Shown: one piece after another, positions 11,513 to 22,032 of the stretch
Position numbering within the stretch: position 1 is the stretch's first letter
Layout: each line of letters begins with the position of its first letter
From: Ilyonectria destructans
Lineage: Eukaryota; Ascomycota; Sordariomycetes; Hypocreales; Nectriaceae
Length of the DNA: 64,000 bases
Assembly: GCA_020740775.1 (NCBI GenBank)
Contig: JAHEWK010000003.1
Span: 1,116,001 to 1,180,000, forward strand
Direction of reading: 5' to 3'
Notes under the pieces: generated by a model
Databases searched by the model: none
Told to the model about the DNA's origin: nothing
The model's input: the letters and a program-made list of their open reading frames with translations, nothing else
Program-made: the position numbers and the translations under genes

Positions 11513-12859
11513 ATGCATCTCAACCCTACCACGTTGCTGGTCCAGCTCCTCCTGGCCTCCACCAGCTTAGCGCTCGTGATCCCTTCCACGACACACTCAT
11601 CAACACCAACGTCTTTAGTAGAGCTGTCCGAGCGACAACCCACCAAAGTCGAAAAAGCGACCACCACCGCGGCACCAACTGGATATTACACCACCACCCA
11701 GACAGTCATTATTGATGGCGTTACAAACAGCCACGTTACAATCCCGGCCAAGACTATCCTCCTCACCCTCCCGACATGCCATCAAACTCTCAAGCCAGAC
11801 AAGAACGGCTATCTGCCACCAGGCACATGCAACGCGATTTGGAACTACTATCCCAGCTTCGCCGCTGCGTTAGTCTTTGCGGGTCTGTTCGCGACCATGA
11901 CGGCGGTGCACATTTGGCAAGCTGCGCGGTACAAGGTTCGTATGCTGAATGGTTCTAAACCCGAGGGCGCGTTCTGACGGGGTCTATTACAGAAGTGGTG
12001 TTGGGTCATTATCATGGCGAGCCTTTGGGAGACCTGCGCCTTCATTTTCCGAGCCGTGAGCACAAAAGCCCCTCAGAGTAGTGGGGTCTATCTCGTCTTC
12101 CAGATCTTCATCTTGCTGGCGCCGCTCTGTTAGTCCCCTAGATTGATCCTGTCGGGCTAAGAACTAACAAGACCAGGGGTGAACGCCTTTGCGTACATGA
12201 CACTGGGACGGATGGTATACTACTTTATCCCGTCCCGGTCGATCTTTCGGATGCCTGCTGTAACACTCGGCGCCATATTTGTCGGCCTGGACATAATATC
12301 CTTTATTATTCAGCTCGTTGGTGGAAGCATGGCGGGCCCAGGATCGCCTCCTGATTTGCAACTTCACGCCGTTCACATCTATATGGGCGGCATCGCCCTG
12401 CAGGAATTTTTTATCTTGATCTTCGTGGGTCTGTGTATCGCATTTCAGCGATCCATGTCAAGGGTCGACAGATCAAGCAAGGAACACGCGAGCCTCTTCA
12501 GATCGCCTTGGGGGACACTCCTCTGCACTCTCTATTTCTCTTTGGCGATGATAACTATTCGCATTATTTATCGCTTGGTCGAGTTCTCTGGCGGCCTTGG
12601 CCAAGACAATGCTCTAACCACCCATGAGGCATACTTTTACGCTTTAGAGGCGGTTCCCATGCTCTTCGCTATCGGAGCCTTCAACATCATGCACCCGGGG
12701 AAGTTCATGACAGGCCCGAATTCGGAAATGCCAGGGCTCATCCGGTCTGTAAGGAATTGGATCGCAAAGAAACGCGGCAAGCAGTTGTTGGACAGTGCCA
12801 GCGAGGATGGCGTCGACCTTGCGCCCGGTTGGCAGAAGACCCCAACGAACATTCATTAG
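11513..12859 (+). CDS. RTA1-like multi-pass membrane protein
   Basis: Member of the fungal RTA1/RTM1/Rsb1 lipid-translocating exporter family, seven-TM proteins linked to sterol or sphingoid-base stress and to resistance. Three exons: 11513-11935, 11993-12128 and 12177-12859. The introns are 57 nt (GTTCGT...TTACAG) and 48 nt (GTTAGT...ACTAAC...ACCAG). After splicing, family signatures appear in order: WETCAFIFR, FQIFILLAPLW, VNAFAYMTLGRMVYYF, then GGSMAGPGSP and FYALEAVPMLFAIGAFNIMHPG. The product is 413 aa. It carries an unusual N-terminal extension of about 110 residues with a signal peptide (MHLNPTTLLVQLLLASTSLA) and a Thr/Ser-rich region before the first RTA1 membrane segment, so the N-terminus is probably luminal or extracellular. 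Confidence 0.88.
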
Positions 12860-13660
12860 GGGACCATTTACTATCTGGCATATTTCTATAGGGAGACTGC
12901 GGATCTATTGTTTTAATCTTTAGAAAGTTGGAGAGTATGGAGTTCGGTTATTGAAGCGGTTTGGGAAACTAGACAAACAAGGCACCCGTGGCAAATTGAT
13001 AAACTTTCGCTTTTTATTCTGCAATGGACGACGATGTGCAAAAGTCAGAGCCTTACGGACCAAAATCTTCGCTTTGATCTAAAATAAAGGACTGTCCATT
13101 ATGCGCGTGGGAGGTGATGTATTTAAAATGCAATTCACTGTTTACATTGTACTCTTGGGGTTATAGACGTTAGACTGGCATCTTCGCTCGCGAGCCCTCA
13201 CAATTAATAAAGCAGTCTTTACTCTGCCATTCCTGAAAACATATGAGAGTAACTCATTCCAAGTAATATATCTTGGGAATGGAGAGGCCCTGATGCTTTT
13301 GCGAATGACGCTGTCCCGTCGGTTTTCTATTGGTCAATATGGGTGAGTGGCGTAGCTTGATGGCCTCTTCTAAAACCCGGATGGCTACAATGTGACCCTT
13401 TGCTCTTCAATTGGTGGCTACGGATTCACGATCAGGGTCTGTAAACTTCTACCAATCACAAAATCAACAGGGTACCTGATCCCTATAATTAGGAATTGGA
13501 AGGAAATGCTCATCACTTTCTTTTCACCTTTCAAAGCTCTCAAAAACTTATTCATCAATACTCTTTGTATCTCCCACCCCCAGTCCGAACAATCCGCTTG
13601 AGCATAAAAAGACTTGCAGTCGACAAAAGCTCTTCCATCTTCAAATACAGACGCCTCAAG
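12860..13660. other. Intergenic region
   Basis: 3' UTR of the RTA1 gene and 5' region of the 2EXR gene. AT-rich between 12,860 and 13,260. No gene seen. Confidence 0.5.
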
Positions 13661-14614
13661 ATGCCATCCTCCCACATCATGAACACAAATTCAGAGCTGA
13701 CCTTCCGCCGCTTCCCTCAGCTCCCAGGAGAACTCAGGGATATGATTTGGAATAGCGCAGTGCGCCAGATTGAACTGCCAGGCGTGCATTTCTTCTCTCA
13801 GACCTTCGCAGACGACAACTGCCTGTCACTGGGGCGTCGCTATTGTGATGACTCCAGTGGCGTCGACGTCTTTGCGGCCCCCGAAACCCCCCTCCAATTC
13901 CCGAATGGACCAACCTCCTGGACAAACGAAAACCCTTCATCGTACATGATTGATGGTGGTATGTGGACAGCTTGTAGGGAGTCGAGAGCAGCCATGGAAC
14001 GTCGTTACAACACCGCTGCTAGGAATACACTGACTCCCCCTTCTCGAATCAATCCCGACGAAGGCGATGCATACACTGCGACAAACTTTTTCGTTCGTGG
14101 TGGCGAAACCCAAGCTATCACCATCTTGCCGTACAGGGATCTGGTTTGTTTGACTTCATTCTCAGCGCTTCTTCGGATTCAAGAGCCTTTCCCTGCATGC
14201 CGTGGATTCCAGAATCCTTACAATTTCGCCATGAAATATAATCCGGCTTGGGACATAATCGGAAACCCAAAGAGTACAATCGAGGAATGGCTGTCGACTT
14301 TATATTCAACCCGCCTTAATACGATTGTGGATTATGTTCTTGATCCCAGCAGTACTGCTGCAAAACTGTGGTTCATCGATTACCGAATGGAAAGGAATGA
14401 GTTGGAAAATTGCAACGTAGTATTCTATGGTGATGGATTTCGACTTGTCGAATGTCCCCACACTTGGGGGTTTATCGAATATTTTGACCACATTGTTGAA
14501 AGCTCTGTGTATAGAACGCTGGAGATGGAAACAGGGGACGAAGACAGTTCCCATGGTCTTGACGGAATCGGTCCATACAGATTCGGGATGCTCTCTTTTC
14601 TTCCTGACCCTTAA
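13661..14614 (+). CDS. 2EXR domain protein
   Basis: Intronless 317-aa protein. Residues about 14-35 (LTFRRFPQLPGELRDMIW) match the opening of the fungal 2EXR domain, which is found in large families of uncharacterised ascomycete proteins. A conserved-looking block follows with WTACRESRAAMERRY and then FFVRGGETQAITILPYRDLVCL. No catalytic motif, signal peptide or membrane segment is visible. The ATG at 13661 was chosen because similarity starts just after it, although the frame is open 55 codons further upstream. Function unknown; a cytosolic or nuclear location is likely by default. Confidence 0.72.
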   Translation: MPSSHIMNTNSELTFRRFPQLPGELRDMIWNSAVRQIELPGVHFFSQTFADDNCLSLGRRYCDDSSGVDVFAAPETPLQFPNGPTSWTNENPSSYMIDGGMWTACRESRAAMERRYNTAARNTLTPPSRINPDEGDAYTATNFFVRGGETQAITILPYRDLVCLTSFSALLRIQEPFPACRGFQNPYNFAMKYNPAWDIIGNPKSTIEEWLSTLYSTRLNTIVDYVLDPSSTAAKLWFIDYRMERNELENCNVVFYGDGFRLVECPHTWGFIEYFDHIVESSVYRTLEMETGDEDSSHGLDGIGPYRFGMLSFLPDP

Positions 14615-15522
14615 TTTGGGTCCACATTGGGACTTGACGAGCCATATCCAAAAACAGTTTATTAATAGCGAGCATGCCAAGCGCTTAGGCGCGACCTCAA
14701 CCACTCAGATCTTTCATTGCTGTTTTAAATCGTCGGACAACTTTCAGTGGCATTCGGTTGTAACGGAAGCATCTCCTGTACAGGTAATCGTGACTGCAAT
14801 GTGATCGGTTGATTGCAATTTGCCAGAGGCGGCAGATAGACTGGAGGTGTACTATCAGAATTGGATCAATAAAACTAGTGCGGAGCTGCTTCTTGTTTGA
14901 GATTCTGAACCAGAGTTCCCGAATACTATCTGGATAAGCGAGTAAATCCAATAACAACAGTGGCTTCAATATTCATCCCAACGTATAGCACATGATCCGC
15001 TGATACACGGTTGTTGAGTTACTTGATCCATTAGCATTCGAACTTGAAGAATAGACAAAATTCTAAGAAGCTACTTAAGAATAATTAAACGAAAGCCATT
15101 CATTGGTCACGATTCACTCAAATAGGTAAAACATGGCGTTGTCTCGACCCATCTTTGTGTGTCCGAGAGCCAATCGACCCTGCAGTGGCACACACTCTGT
15201 TGTCTTGGGCTTGGGCCTGCTGAATAGCTAAGCCAAGTAGACTACAACTGAAGTTGAGAAAATCCATACAGCGAGCCTTGCACTGATCCTCGGTATTCAT
15301 TCGCACAATACATAGTCCGCATATTTTGCTGTGGGGATGGTAAATCCGATTTCGTGCCGATAGGTCCGAGTAAGGTACCTAGGTAACGTTAACCGACTGC
15401 TACGTCACTCCGTAACTCGGCCCAATCAAGCGACTCCGCATTTTGGATTACGAGTCATCGGGAATAAAAAAGAATCCTGTACTTGAATTTTTTCCTGTTC
15501 TTCATCTTCTTTACTTGTGACG
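14615..15522. other. Intergenic region
   Basis: No gene recognised. It includes the promoter of the MFS gene; 15480-15520 is pyrimidine-rich directly before the start codon. Confidence 0.5.
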
Positions 15523-17004
15523 ATGGCTGGTCAACGGAATCATTCGCAGTCTCTCAGTAAATCTGCTGCTTGGCTGTATCACGAGTCCGGGATTGCCTCT
15601 CTGTATCTCACCGGCCGTGATGCATGGCTCATCATCCTCTCGCGAACATGCCGCATGTTCTCTTTCGGAGCCGTCTCCCTCACGATAGCGCTATTTTTCT
15701 CTGAACTTGGATTCTCGGATTTCCGAATCGGCTTGTTTATGACCCTGACCCTCCTCGGCGATGTTGTGCTTGGCCTTGTAATCACTCTGATGGCCGATGG
15801 GCTTGGTCGTCGCCGCGTTATGTTCGCCGGCGGCCTGCTCATGGCTGTTTCGGGGCTCACATTCTCTATCCTGGAAAACTTCTGGATACTCCTCTTTGCG
15901 GCAGTCGTGGGCGTCGTGAGCGCTAGCGGCAGTGATTTTGGCCCTTTCCGAGCGATCGAAGAGTCGATGCTGTCCGACATTACGACACCCAAAACTCGGG
16001 CTGATGTCTTATCCTGGTATGTGACCAGCTCAAGTCTCGGCTCTGCGGTTGGCATGGAGCTTGCAGGAAGATATGTCGAGTTGATGAAAAGTCGTGAGGG
16101 CTGGACCATGCTGCGAGCTTATCATGCGACCTTCTGGATTTATATTGCCACAGGCCTCGTAAGCATGGTCCTCGCGCTCTGCATGAGCAGCAAATGCGAA
16201 GTTGAGAAAACCCCAGAGACATTGGACGAGTCGACTCGGGGTCTACTCGATGATTCTCAACAAGGGAATGAGGATCTCGATCCGGTCGATTCGCAGCAGC
16301 CTTCTGCCGCACCGACTAAGAGCCGATTTTCCCAAATCTCTTCAGGCACCCGGTCGGTCATGTACAAGTTGTGGTTTCTTCTCGGCGTTGACTCTTTGGC
16401 TGATGGCATGGTTTCTTACACCCTCACCACCTACTTCCTCCATCGGAAGTTTCAGTTGTCCAAAACAACTCTCGGCGACATCATGTCGGCAGCCTTTCTC
16501 TTGGGAACTATTTCCACAGTCGCCGCTGTGCCCCTCTCCCGGCATCTTGGATTACTCAATACCATGGTTTTCACGCACCTGCCATCCTCCGTGGCCGTCT
16601 TACTATTCCCCGCCCCCTCGGGGCTGATTATCACCGTCATACTCCTCTACGTCCGCATGGGTCTGAATCCCATGGATCAAGCACCCAGAGCCGCCTTTAT
16701 CGCAGCTGTTGTAAAGCCCGAGGAGCGCACAGCTGTCATGGGAATTACGAGTACGATTCGAACGTTGGCTATGGCTATCGGGCCGTCATTGACTGGAGCC
16801 CTCGCGGGAAGCGACAGATTCTGGATTGCGTATGTGGTTGGAGGAGCATTGCGCATCATGTATGACTTGGGACTCTGGGCTATGTTTGTCAACATGAGAC
16901 TACACGCCCATGAAACCAACGATCAAGATGTTGGTCCTCAGAGACAGTCTATTGATGAAGAAACAGTGGTGATGCAACCACAGCCTAGAGAACAAGAAGC
17001 ATGA
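15523..17004 (+). CDS. MFS transporter
   Basis: Intronless 493-aa major facilitator protein. Seen: about 11-12 hydrophobic segments in two halves separated by a hydrophilic loop rich in Glu, Ser and Gln near residues 225-270, and the MFS loop 2-3 motif A as ADGLGRRRVMFAGG near residues 90-103. A conserved block SGSDFGPFRAIEESMLSDI follows TM4 and is shared by a fungal MFS subgroup of unknown substrate. The tail is Gln/Glu-rich and cytosolic. The ATG at 15523 fits a pyrimidine-rich leader. The substrate cannot be predicted. Confidence 0.85.
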   Translation: MAGQRNHSQSLSKSAAWLYHESGIASLYLTGRDAWLIILSRTCRMFSFGAVSLTIALFFSELGFSDFRIGLFMTLTLLGDVVLGLVITLMADGLGRRRVMFAGGLLMAVSGLTFSILENFWILLFAAVVGVVSASGSDFGPFRAIEESMLSDITTPKTRADVLSWYVTSSSLGSAVGMELAGRYVELMKSREGWTMLRAYHATFWIYIATGLVSMVLALCMSSKCEVEKTPETLDESTRGLLDDSQQGNEDLDPVDSQQPSAAPTKSRFSQISSGTRSVMYKLWFLLGVDSLADGMVSYTLTTYFLHRKFQLSKTTLGDIMSAAFLLGTISTVAAVPLSRHLGLLNTMVFTHLPSSVAVLLFPAPSGLIITVILLYVRMGLNPMDQAPRAAFIAAVVKPEERTAVMGITSTIRTLAMAIGPSLTGALAGSDRFWIAYVVGGALRIMYDLGLWAMFVNMRLHAHETNDQDVGPQRQSIDEETVVMQPQPREQEA

Positions 17005-18669
17005 TTGATGGAAATGCTTATTTTAAGGACGACGAGGGATGCATGCATCTCTAGACCGGCTGAAACTAGAATCAGAAAAAGAATTTTGGACGTTGCTGGT
17101 ATATTCGTCGACAGCAACTAGCAGGAGGACTAAATAAGGCCCTCGCCAGAATATTCAGTTTAGGTTAAATCAGCCATAGCCCACGGACATGTGCTTGAAT
17201 AGGAATTAATCCGGTCAAGTCTGGGGGCATGAAACAGGCAACTGAACTTTTAGCTTAATGACTAATACATATCTTGAACCTCTTGGTCCTAAATCGTGGT
17301 CACTAATTCCCACTTGCGTCGTGCCTTAATATTCCACAGGCAGAGGAAAATCACGGTGCTCATGTATGATGCCCGCATTCTCATGTCGCCATGCGTTACC
17401 ACTGGCTAACCGTACAACCTATGCTGCCCGTGAAGATTCTTCGGGCTTTTTATCTGTCCGTAAATACTGCAGCCAACTCGATTTCTTCCAATCCCTTATC
17501 GCACAGATGTCCAATGTGCGATCTTCGAGAATGTGATGAAACTTGTCCGATCATGGAGAATAAATACTTCTGGCTAGCCATTTGGAGATCACTTGGCTGG
17601 CCCAACATTGAATCTACTTCGAAGGTGGCGAATGGGCATACCTCTAATGGTTTCTGTGAATAACGCCAAAACGCTGTGTCTAGTTGATTGAATTGAGTGT
17701 ACTCCCAAAAGTGGATCTTTCTCTGTCACCTATGTCATAAATTAATTTCACCAGTGCCATCCATCAGGGACTACAAGTAGGGAAATGGCCGAGTCGGAGA
17801 CGATGAATCTCCAGGTTAGGTGGAGAGCATCAGTTCTTGCAGTCTTCAGGGCCTAGAGCTCACCTGCAACCGCAGCAAATATTTCACATATTTTGCACAA
17901 TCACTTGAAAGCCCCACATTCTCCCTATATAGCCACACGTTTCCGGCTTGCTGGGTGTTGTTATAGGTAGCTGAGACAAAGAAATCCGAAACCCCCACCG
18001 AACTATCCAAAACGTAGATTACGTAACAGTTCTCGGTGAGGCGACTGCAAACGCAAGACACATTCACAAGACCCATAGTAGCAAAAACAAAAACAACTTG
18101 CTACCACCTCCGATATTGTCTGGCCAAATGATTCATATAAAGGTGTTACACAATTGGGCCTAGAAAGCTGTAAATTCTGCTTTGTAAAAGGGTTAGTATT
18201 TCTGTGTTGGCGATGGCCCTCTATTGGGTGATAATCGATGCAGTCTAACAGACTTCCATGCGGATTAATCAAGTTGTGCAAATACTTTCAAACAAGGCCG
18301 AATTTCCTTTTGAAGGCGTTTTCTACTCGTCCCTGAAAAAGTAAGTGCCATCAATGTCCGGCATCCCTGAAGTCCAGCAATGCCCGCCGCAAGTTCAATT
18401 GCTAGTTTGGTACTGGTAGAAGGGCAAATTGTATCAAGGCCAGGGCTCAAATGAAGGGCACTTCTATTGTTAGCAGTGCGGTGAAGTTTAGGCAGGCGGG
18501 TGTGGCTATTTGAGCTACAAAGTACGATTCCATGTTATAATATGGTCTTAGTGTTAGACTGTGTTGCACAAGTATAAAGGCAAGCACTGATGATATTGAA
18601 CGAAGCAAAAACAAAACCCCCCAAAAGAAAATAAACCAAAGAAAAAACCCCAGATAAAGGCAAGTTCGT
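17005..18669. other. Intergenic region
   Basis: About 1.7 kb, partly AT-rich, without a supportable gene. Short open frames (for example 17391-17663 plus) have no family motif. A poly-A-rich stretch at 18,605-18,660 lies just downstream of the minus-strand STAND gene and may mark its 3' end. Confidence 0.45.
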
Positions 18670-21600
18670 CTAGGAGCTAGGCATCTTCCACCAACTACCT
18701 ATCCATGGGTGTTCAATGTAGCCATGCCGAGTTAGATAATCGACTGCTTGAACCTTACTTCCAACAACAGTCCCACACAGGATAGCCTCGTCGAGTGCTT
18801 CCTTACAGCTGGCTGAGTTGGGAACAACATGACCTCCTCGAAAATTCGGAGACAGGAAAGAGGCTAGTTGTGTTGTATGTAATGTTTGTGGCATAACAAA
18901 CGTCGGGATCAGATTCTCACCGGTCCTGCTGATAAAAATTTCTGTGAAGTGGCTTGTTTCTGCCCCGATATTCGGAAATCCTTTCAAAAACTCTTGTAGT
19001 TTCTGTTTGGCAGTCGCAAGAAGGCATGTGGTTGAAAGGTCCACGCCAATCAAAATAGAATAGCCGTCACTTTCGCTAAAAAACGGCACTCCATACATCT
19101 GCAAGTCTTGATCAACCATGACCATGCTAAGCTCCACTATCCAGGATTGCGTTGGAGTGTTAAAATACTCTGAAATAGGATATCCAAGTCGAATAAAAGC
19201 TTGGGCGGTTTCCATGACTTGCTGGAAGTCTTGCTCTGGATTTGAGACGATGCCCACTGATATGAAGTTGTCGACTGCAAAAAGGCCGTAGGCGAGCCTG
19301 ATCAGACCTCTGCAGTAGGTCACTTCGAGGTGAGGGGAGTTTAATGCATAGAAGCGGGCGAGTTGTTTGAGAATATGACTTAGAACGCGATGGTCGTTGG
19401 TCGGGTAGATTCCCCATGCCCACTTTGTGTATCCTTCCCGTATGACAATGGGCAATGCATCCAGTATCCAATCAGGTTCAACATTTTCCAGTAGTAGTAT
19501 AACTTCTTCGCCGTCTCCATCCGATAAAACAGCTGCTTCTATGAGTTCAAGAAAACGACAATGGGTTGGCTTAGTTGGTTGTCGAATTGCCCAAGGATGA
19601 ACCCATTGGTTATAGCCTAGGAAGCAGCCGCTGAGCTGCCACTTGCAAACAAGATCCAGCGTCTTGATTACCGTGCTCCTGGGTGCAAGCCTGTAGCCGT
19701 CTTGGATTAAGTAGAGTACCTCTCTGAGGCAGCTCCCATGCGGGTCCAGTCCAGGCGGGTCCTCTCGCCTCCATTCCAGAAAACGCCCCCTGATCATTAC
19801 ACTGTGAATTGTCCTCTCCCACTTTTCAGCAGGTGTAATATGGGCGGTGCGAAGGATGTTGCGTCCGAAATCGGTGTCTGTCAGAAAGTCATGTGCTGTT
19901 CGGTGAACAAATGTAACTCTTCTTCTTGTGAAAGAGTTTAGAAATTCTTGGCCAGGGTACTTTTCAAATCCCTTCCGGAAAGAGAGTGGAACACATTCGA
20001 GGAGTCCTGCGCATCTTAGACGGATGTTTCGCATTGTTATCTCACATCGATCTCGGATATTTTCGGCTGAAATTGTCGCTGCTGTCTCACCAAACCCGTC
20101 CAAGATATCGTCACAGCTTCCTAATGAAAACTCTAACAGGTCTCGAAAATCTCGGATATCGGAAGCCCGAGTTTCGAGCGCCAGGTTGAAGTACAGTGAC
20201 GCAGTCTTTTGATAGACAATTATGTCATCACCTAGTCGAGTCCACATGTCCTCGTAAAGTCGATTCAGATCTGAGGGCAGCAAATCAAGGCGTATTTGGA
20301 GCTCTTCGGGCGAATCGCCCCTCTCAATTCCTCTACTCAAACTCTCCGCTGCGAGGATGGCCCATAGGAATACCCCATTCGCTCTCTCAGAGACTCTCTT
20401 GATAAATGCATGTCGAGATCTTGGCGATATTGACTGATGGTTTGGGAATCGCTCTTGAAGCAACCTTTTGATGTCCCCTTGGGTGAGTTCATGAATTCTC
20501 AAGTGGTCAATTCCCGCAAAGTATTCGCAAAATGCAAATTCTTCTCGGCTTGAGGCACAAATTTTGATGTTTCCCCGCTCTTTGAGCTGATCTAATATTG
20601 CTAAAGGGTCGAGGAGCTTGTTGTCTTCCGTTACCTCGTCTAGTCCATCCAGGAAGATACAGTAAAACCCTCTAGCCGTATCAAATGAGTATAACAAGGC
20701 TTGCATGAGTTCTTTAATAGACCAATCGAACTGGGAATCTTTGCTGAGAAGTTTGGGGCTGTTTTTAAAGAGCCTACTCCCTAAAGTTCGATCATTGTCG
20801 AGTATCTGGTAGAGCAAAGAGCAAAGCATTCCCTTAACATCGTGCTGTAGGGTTGTGCCAGGCCTCCAGAAGAAGTGAGACAAGAGTTGAACATCGCGTC
20901 GCCAGCTTTGCAGATGTTGAGTTGTCTGTGAGCTCTCCAAGATAAACTTCATGAGGGTGCTCTTGCCTGAAGCCGGCTTGCCACTTATCCAATAAAGCTT
21001 TTCGTCAGACTCAAGCCAATGGATGAAACTGGAGATTTGCGGATCGCTTGTGGTCGATAAAATATTGTCTTCGGACTTTTCAGATTCGGAGCTTTCGCTG
21101 TAGTAGGATGAAGCATCGGAGTCGTATGAAGCATCAGAGTCGAAGGTGAATTGAGAGGTGCTTGCAAAATGATTTCCCTCGCCAAATATCCAAGCAAAGG
21201 TTTTTGGCCAGTTTCCAGAGATATGATTTCGCCTTTCATTAATCTCTCTGAATTTCAAGCTCCCCAATAGTTGTGAGTATTGGGACATGCCATGGGAGGC
21301 ATCCATGTTGCTGGCAATGTCATTCCGGATCTGTGCAGCTGAAAAAGCGACGCGAGATTGAATCTCATTCCCAACAGTCGCCAATTCAGTAGTCATGTGT
21401 ACTTTAAGGACAGACTGAGTGCGGTTGTGCGTCTCGGTGACGTGATCTTCGACCTTTTGTGTGGTTTGTGTTATGAGGTCAGAGATTGTAGTATTCCCGG
21501 CTGCAGCCTGGACAATAAAGTGCTGCAGCTTACGATCAAGCTGATTGAAAGATTCTGTCGTCTGCATTTGGTTTGCGGTATTCTGGCTGCAAAGTCGAAA

Positions 21601-22032
21601 GAGGAGACGATTCTCAAGAAGCGATTGGTACGCTTGGAGGTTTTTCTCGAGTGCTTCGAGTTCTTTCTGGTTCCAAAGTAACTTGATTCCTTTTCCAACG
21701 GCAGAAAATTTTGCCCGGAAACCGTGCTTGCCAACGGGTACCGAGGAAGTGGTAACCATCGTTGTCAGCTCGTTGGTGTGTTTCACACAAGCCTTAGCAA
21801 CCTTGAGTAATTCTTGTTCATCTGCACTCAGAGTTTGGAGCCCGCCTTGCACCTTCTTGGTCATGTCGACATAACAAGCTCTTGCATCTTCGCAGTATTG
21901 GCTGAGTCTAGGATCGGGCGTCCGTTCGTTTTGGATATGCTTATACACCGACAAAGCATCGCGGCCGAACGTGACGATCTGCATGGCATTGCATAGGAGC
22001 CCAATGCCAAAAAGAACCTCTGCACCCGACAT
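18670..22032 (-). CDS. NACHT-domain STAND (NLR-like) protein
   Basis: Intronless 1,120-aa signal-transducing ATPase of the fungal NLR-like class, implicated in heterokaryon incompatibility and non-self recognition. Seen: an alpha-helical N-terminal effector-type domain (residues 1-250, coiled-coil character, opening MSGAEVLFGIGLLCNAMQIV), an acidic Ser-rich linker (295-325), a Walker A motif at 350-358 (SGKPASGKST region), and a Walker B at about 457-466 (CIFLDGLDEV). These are followed by the winged-helix-like region seen in Nephrocystin-3-type NACHT proteins and a long C-terminal alpha-helical part. I see no ankyrin, WD40 or TPR repeats at the C-terminus, so ligand sensing is not by a classic repeat domain. 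The exact N-terminal domain type is uncertain. Confidence 0.85.
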   Translation of the reverse strand: MSGAEVLFGIGLLCNAMQIVTFGRDALSVYKHIQNERTPDPRLSQYCEDARACYVDMTKKVQGGLQTLSADEQELLKVAKACVKHTNELTTMVTTSSVPVGKHGFRAKFSAVGKGIKLLWNQKELEALEKNLQAYQSLLENRLLFRLCSQNTANQMQTTESFNQLDRKLQHFIVQAAAGNTTISDLITQTTQKVEDHVTETHNRTQSVLKVHMTTELATVGNEIQSRVAFSAAQIRNDIASNMDASHGMSQYSQLLGSLKFREINERRNHISGNWPKTFAWIFGEGNHFASTSQFTFDSDASYDSDASSYYSESSESEKSEDNILSTTSDPQISSFIHWLESDEKLYWISGKPASGKSTLMKFILESSQTTQHLQSWRRDVQLLSHFFWRPGTTLQHDVKGMLCSLLYQILDNDRTLGSRLFKNSPKLLSKDSQFDWSIKELMQALLYSFDTARGFYCIFLDGLDEVTEDNKLLDPLAILDQLKERGNIKICASSREEFAFCEYFAGIDHLRIHELTQGDIKRLLQERFPNHQSISPRSRHAFIKRVSERANGVFLWAILAAESLSRGIERGDSPEELQIRLDLLPSDLNRLYEDMWTRLGDDIIVYQKTASLYFNLALETRASDIRDFRDLLEFSLGSCDDILDGFGETAATISAENIRDRCEITMRNIRLRCAGLLECVPLSFRKGFEKYPGQEFLNSFTRRRVTFVHRTAHDFLTDTDFGRNILRTAHITPAEKWERTIHSVMIRGRFLEWRREDPPGLDPHGSCLREVLYLIQDGYRLAPRSTVIKTLDLVCKWQLSGCFLGYNQWVHPWAIRQPTKPTHCRFLELIEAAVLSDGDGEEVILLLENVEPDWILDALPIVIREGYTKWAWGIYPTNDHRVLSHILKQLARFYALNSPHLEVTYCRGLIRLAYGLFAVDNFISVGIVSNPEQDFQQVMETAQAFIRLGYPISEYFNTPTQSWIVELSMVMVDQDLQMYGVPFFSESDGYSILIGVDLSTTCLLATAKQKLQEFLKGFPNIGAETSHFTEIFISRTGENLIPTFVMPQTLHTTQLASFLSPNFRGGHVVPNSASCKEALDEAILCGTVVGSKVQAVDYLTRHGYIEHPWIGSWWKMPSS

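Noticed and set aside
7189..17004. Secondary-metabolite gene cluster (oxidoreductase, Zn2Cys6, RTA1, MFS)
   Set aside because: No polyketide synthase, NRPS, terpene cyclase or other core enzyme is present in the window; the gene spacing and mixed families do not need a shared pathway.
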